64,000 bases of DNA, from contig JANSWW010000002.1 in the NCBI GenBank assembly GCA_024743275.1, positions 186,001-250,000 on the forward strand. Reading direction: 5' to 3'. How positions within the stretch are numbered: the first letter of the stretch is position 1; each line of letters starts with the position of its first letter. The DNA is from Alphaproteobacteria bacterium. Its GTDB lineage: Bacteria; Pseudomonadota; Alphaproteobacteria; JANSWW01. Below, one piece after another: positions 61,818 to 64,000 of the stretch. The translations under genes were made by a program, and so were the position numbers. Below the pieces are notes generated by a model that was given only the letters and a program-made list of their open reading frames with translations, made no database searches and was not told the origin of the DNA.

Positions 61818-63044
61818 CTAGATGACGGCTTGCAGCCGGGAAATCGACTCGTTGAAGTCCATTTCGTCGAACTGCGCGCCCTCCAGCCGTTTCATCGCGG
61901 TGTACAGATCGATCGTCTCCTCGCCGAGGACCGAGCGGACGATGGGATCGGCGGCGAAATTGGCGATGCTTGTTTCGAAATCCCAGGCGATGTCGCGCTC
62001 GAGTGGAGACGGCTCGGCCCCCTCCGGCGCGCCGCCGACATACCGCAGGCAGGCCAGCACCATCAGGATGGCCAGATAGGGATTGGCATCGGCGGTGGGG
62101 GTCCTCAGTTCGATACGATCCCCGCTGCCGTCGCGGAGAATACGCAAGGCCCTGAAGCGATGCCCCTCCCCCATATCGGCCTTCTTGGAGGAGAAGGAAT
62201 CGATGTGCTGGACCAACCGCCCGTTCCGCGTCGGGCAGAGCGGTAGAAAGGGCCCGCCCAGCGCGGTCATCGCGGCGTGACACAGGGCGTCGATACCGGC
62301 GGCCTCCGGATCGGAGATGTGAAGATGGAGGTTGCTGGGCGACCCCGCCCGGTCCAGGACCGGCGTGAAGGTACATCGCAGACCATGGGCGGCGGCGACA
62401 TTCCGCATCACGAAACGGGCCAGAAAGATCCGGTCCGCCTGCGCCAGCGGGCCGCTGTGCCCCAACGAGAATTCGAACTGGTTGAGGTCGTTCTCCTGGG
62501 AAAACCCCTCCCAGGGGATTCCCACATGATCGAGGGCCGCCATCATTGCGTCCAAACAGCCCTGCAGGGTCACAGCGGAGCTGAAGGCGTAGGCCTGACC
62601 GTCGGGCCGGAAGGACGGGATATCGTGGTGCGGCCGCAGGAAGAATTCAAGCTCGCCGCCGAACCGATAGCGGCCGAGATCCGAATGCTCCGCGATCAGA
62701 TCCCTCAGGATTCGGCGGAAATCGAGCGGATGAGGGGCTTGACTTGGATCCGTGACCGTCCCGATGGCGACCGCCGACGCCCCGAACAGAAACTCCGGCA
62801 AAAAGGCCGGTCGGGGCGCGAAATCCAGGGCGACACCATCCTCTGGCCGGATCCGGATGTCGGCCGCACCGGACGGGGTGGCCAGGATGTCGAAAAGCTG
62901 GGGGATACCGAAAATATCCTTGGAGAACACGCCCGACGCACAGCCGATCTCCAATCCGTCCCGGTAGCCGTCATTGACGAGCTTTCCACGGGGAATGCCA
63001 TGGGCGTCTGGGAAGATCAGGAAGGTTCTCGGCATCGCGGGCAT
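61818..63044 (-). CDS. Glutamine synthetase-family ligase, divergent
   Basis: A 408-residue member of the GS/gamma-glutamyl ligase superfamily. Recognisable are DAHGIPRGKLV at the start, RFGGELEFFL (metal-binding glutamates), SQENDLNQFEFSLGH and SNLHLHIS, and the C-terminal DRIELRTPTADANPYLAILMVLACL. It is shorter than ordinary GlnA, and the ammonium/NR loop is unlike the norm (SFSSKKADMGEGHRFRALRIL instead of the usual WG-NR stretch). It is therefore more likely a gamma-glutamyl-type ligase on an amine or amino acid than a nitrogen-assimilation enzyme. Met at 63035 is an alternative start. It overlaps the sulfotransferase gene. Confidence 0.82.
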   Translation of the reverse strand: MPAMPRTFLIFPDAHGIPRGKLVNDGYRDGLEIGCASGVFSKDIFGIPQLFDILATPSGAADIRIRPEDGVALDFAPRPAFLPEFLFGASAVAIGTVTDPSQAPHPLDFRRILRDLIAEHSDLGRYRFGGELEFFLRPHHDIPSFRPDGQAYAFSSAVTLQGCLDAMMAALDHVGIPWEGFSQENDLNQFEFSLGHSGPLAQADRIFLARFVMRNVAAAHGLRCTFTPVLDRAGSPSNLHLHISDPEAAGIDALCHAAMTALGGPFLPLCPTRNGRLVQHIDSFSSKKADMGEGHRFRALRILRDGSGDRIELRTPTADANPYLAILMVLACLRYVGGAPEGAEPSPLERDIAWDFETSIANFAADPIVRSVLGEETIDLYTAMKRLEGAQFDEMDFNESISRLQAVI

Positions 63045-63829
63045 CCTTGGTCATGAAGGATATCGCTATACACTTTTTCCGAGAATTCAAGGATTTCCCG
63101 ATGTTCCGGCCGCGGCGGCGGCAACCGGCCGGTCTCGGGTGGCAGCACCGTCCGGCTGCTCTCCAGGGTCGCGTGGTATTTCGACTGGGATTGGGATTCC
63201 TCCGGCTTCCAGTCGCGGATCCGGCCGTCATCCCAATGCAGCAGGTCCGGCGAAAAGGGCACCCGAATGAACGCGCAGACCCGCTCGACAACCGGTTCGG
63301 GCGCGCGCCGGAACGCGTCGCCGTCCACGACAATCGTCTCCTGCCGCAGCCCCTTGACCCGGTCGTAAACCCGTTTGAGCGCGGTGAAACCGAACTCCTC
63401 CTCCGTGAAGTCGGGCTTGATCCGTACAAGCGAGGCGTAGACGTTTCTCGGATGCCGCGTGATGAACAGGTTCAGTGCGGAACCGAGCAGGTCATCGTCG
63501 ATATACCGCTCGGCCTGGAACGCGAGTTCCTTCATGAACACCCGCTTCGAGGCGATTTCCATCAACATCCTGCCATTGGTCGCCGCCCGGCTGAACTGCT
63601 CGAGGTCCCGGTCGCCGGGAAGGTCGCCATAGCGGTCGGAGACCCGGTCCGGCCCGAAGTAATAGGCTTCGGTATAGGGCTCGTGGCAAATGTCGAGATG
63701 GGCGGAGTTCTTCATGACCCGCTCGAAAGCGGTGGAAACCGACCGGGGCGTCGCCCACAGGAAGACGGGCCTCCGGTCCACCGTGGCATCCGAAACGGAT
63801 GCATCACGTCGCATAAGCGAAGATGTCAT
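63017..63829 (-). CDS. Sulfotransferase family protein
   Basis: A 270-residue PAPS-dependent sulfotransferase-like protein. The 5'-phosphosulfate loop is FLWATPRSVSTAFERV (23-38) and the 3'-phosphate region is ITRHPRNVYASLVR. It belongs to the bacterial small-molecule sulfotransferase-like group, some members of which transfer no sulfate. Its ATG lies inside the end of the upstream PLP decarboxylase gene (26-bp overlap), and its own end overlaps the ligase start by 28 bp. Confidence 0.82.
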   Translation of the reverse strand: MTSSLMRRDASVSDATVDRRPVFLWATPRSVSTAFERVMKNSAHLDICHEPYTEAYYFGPDRVSDRYGDLPGDRDLEQFSRAATNGRMLMEIASKRVFMKELAFQAERYIDDDLLGSALNLFITRHPRNVYASLVRIKPDFTEEEFGFTALKRVYDRVKGLRQETIVVDGDAFRRAPEPVVERVCAFIRVPFSPDLLHWDDGRIRDWKPEESQSQSKYHATLESSRTVLPPETGRLPPPRPEHREILEFSEKVYSDILHDQGCPRCREPS

Positions 63830-64000
63830 CGTAGGTCTCTCTTCTCCAGATGATGCGCCCCGCCTGCCCGTCCCGTAGGGCGACCGCCGCCCTGGGCTGA
63901 TTGAAATTCGTGGATCTGGAGACTGTGTAGGCTCCGGCGTCGGAGATCAGAACCAGATCCCCGCTCTTCAGCCCGCGGGGCACCTTGGCCGACGCCATAA
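63804..64000 (-). CDS. Type III PLP-dependent decarboxylase, C-terminal end (runs off right edge)
   Basis: Only about 65 C-terminal residues are present: LKSGDLVLISDAGAYTVSRS followed by TNFNQPRAAVAL and an RRETYDDIF ending. This is the conserved C-terminal barrel segment of the ornithine/diaminopimelate decarboxylase fold (GAYT near the active site, FN region). The N-terminal PLP lysine domain lies outside the window, so substrate class (ornithine, lysine, diaminopimelate, carboxynorspermidine) cannot be told. First visible gene of the operon with sulfotransferase, ligase and LysE. Confidence 0.8.
   Translation of the reverse strand, partial: MASAKVPRGLKSGDLVLISDAGAYTVSRSTNFNQPRAAVALRDGQAGRIIWRRETYDDIFAYAT

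Noticed and set aside
1..64000. Mobile elements or prophage
   Set aside because: No transposase, integrase, phage structural gene or tRNA-flanking duplication was found; gene order is typical core chromosome.

Overview
The window is a high-GC chromosomal stretch from an alphaproteobacterium, most likely a Rhodospirillales-type free-living or marine organism. The support is gene order: fabD-fabG-acpP-fabF-mltG opposite dnaB; rpsF-rpsR-DUF2232-rplI; alr-mlaE-mlaF-radA-cvpA-purF; and lptF-lptG-lptD-surA-pdxA-rsmA. No insertion sequence, prophage or CRISPR array was seen. Function calls rest on motifs read by eye, without database searches.

Left part (1-25 kb). The N-terminal part of guaB is followed by an FkbM methyltransferase gene broken by one in-frame amber codon, then rlmE and a Ppx/GppA phosphatase. 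Next come a dCACHE-type chemoreceptor, a haloacid dehalogenase, an alpha/beta hydrolase and a threonine/serine dehydratase. The fatty-acid synthesis operon (minus strand) diverges from dnaB, and the ribosomal protein operon follows. After a clear terminator, alr, mlaEF, radA, cvpA, purF and an SDR gene follow in tight array.

Middle (25-42 kb). A convergent two-arm cluster carries a class I photolyase, FAD oxidoreductase, DUF1365, cyclopropane-fatty-acyl synthase, GPH/MFS transporter and DUF3833 lipoprotein on the plus strand. The minus arm carries an SDR without its catalytic Tyr, a DUF6134-like protein, an iron-sulfur bacterial photolyase, another SDR and an NTF2-like protein. Related sets belong to RpoE-ChrR singlet-oxygen/light regulons in other proteobacteria. 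Both arms begin just downstream of the same motif, CATCC-N16-CGTA, a plausible shared ECF promoter. A Tat-exported PhoX phosphatase follows, then a sulfonate/nitrate/taurine-type ABC importer whose leader can form a terminator or a mutually exclusive antiterminator; I recognise no known riboswitch class there.

Right part (42-64 kb). holC faces the LPS-transport and outer-membrane biogenesis run lptF-lptG-lptD-surA-pdxA-rsmA, followed by a copper chaperone, mgtE, maeB, tRNA-Leu(GAG), lipB and a non-pyrrolysine MttB-family methyltransferase. A periplasmic family-3 binding protein is paired with a PAS histidine kinase. The right edge holds a tightly overlapping operon of a type III PLP decarboxylase (partial), a sulfotransferase, a divergent glutamine-synthetase-like ligase and a LysE exporter. 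It looks like a small route that makes and exports an amino-acid-derived product.

A recurring feature is short local duplication in spacers: two to four copies of 12-17 bp units, three loci with period exactly 12, plus one pair 30 bp apart. Two operon gaps are filled by mini-ORFs that overlap the upstream stop and end a few bases before the next start.
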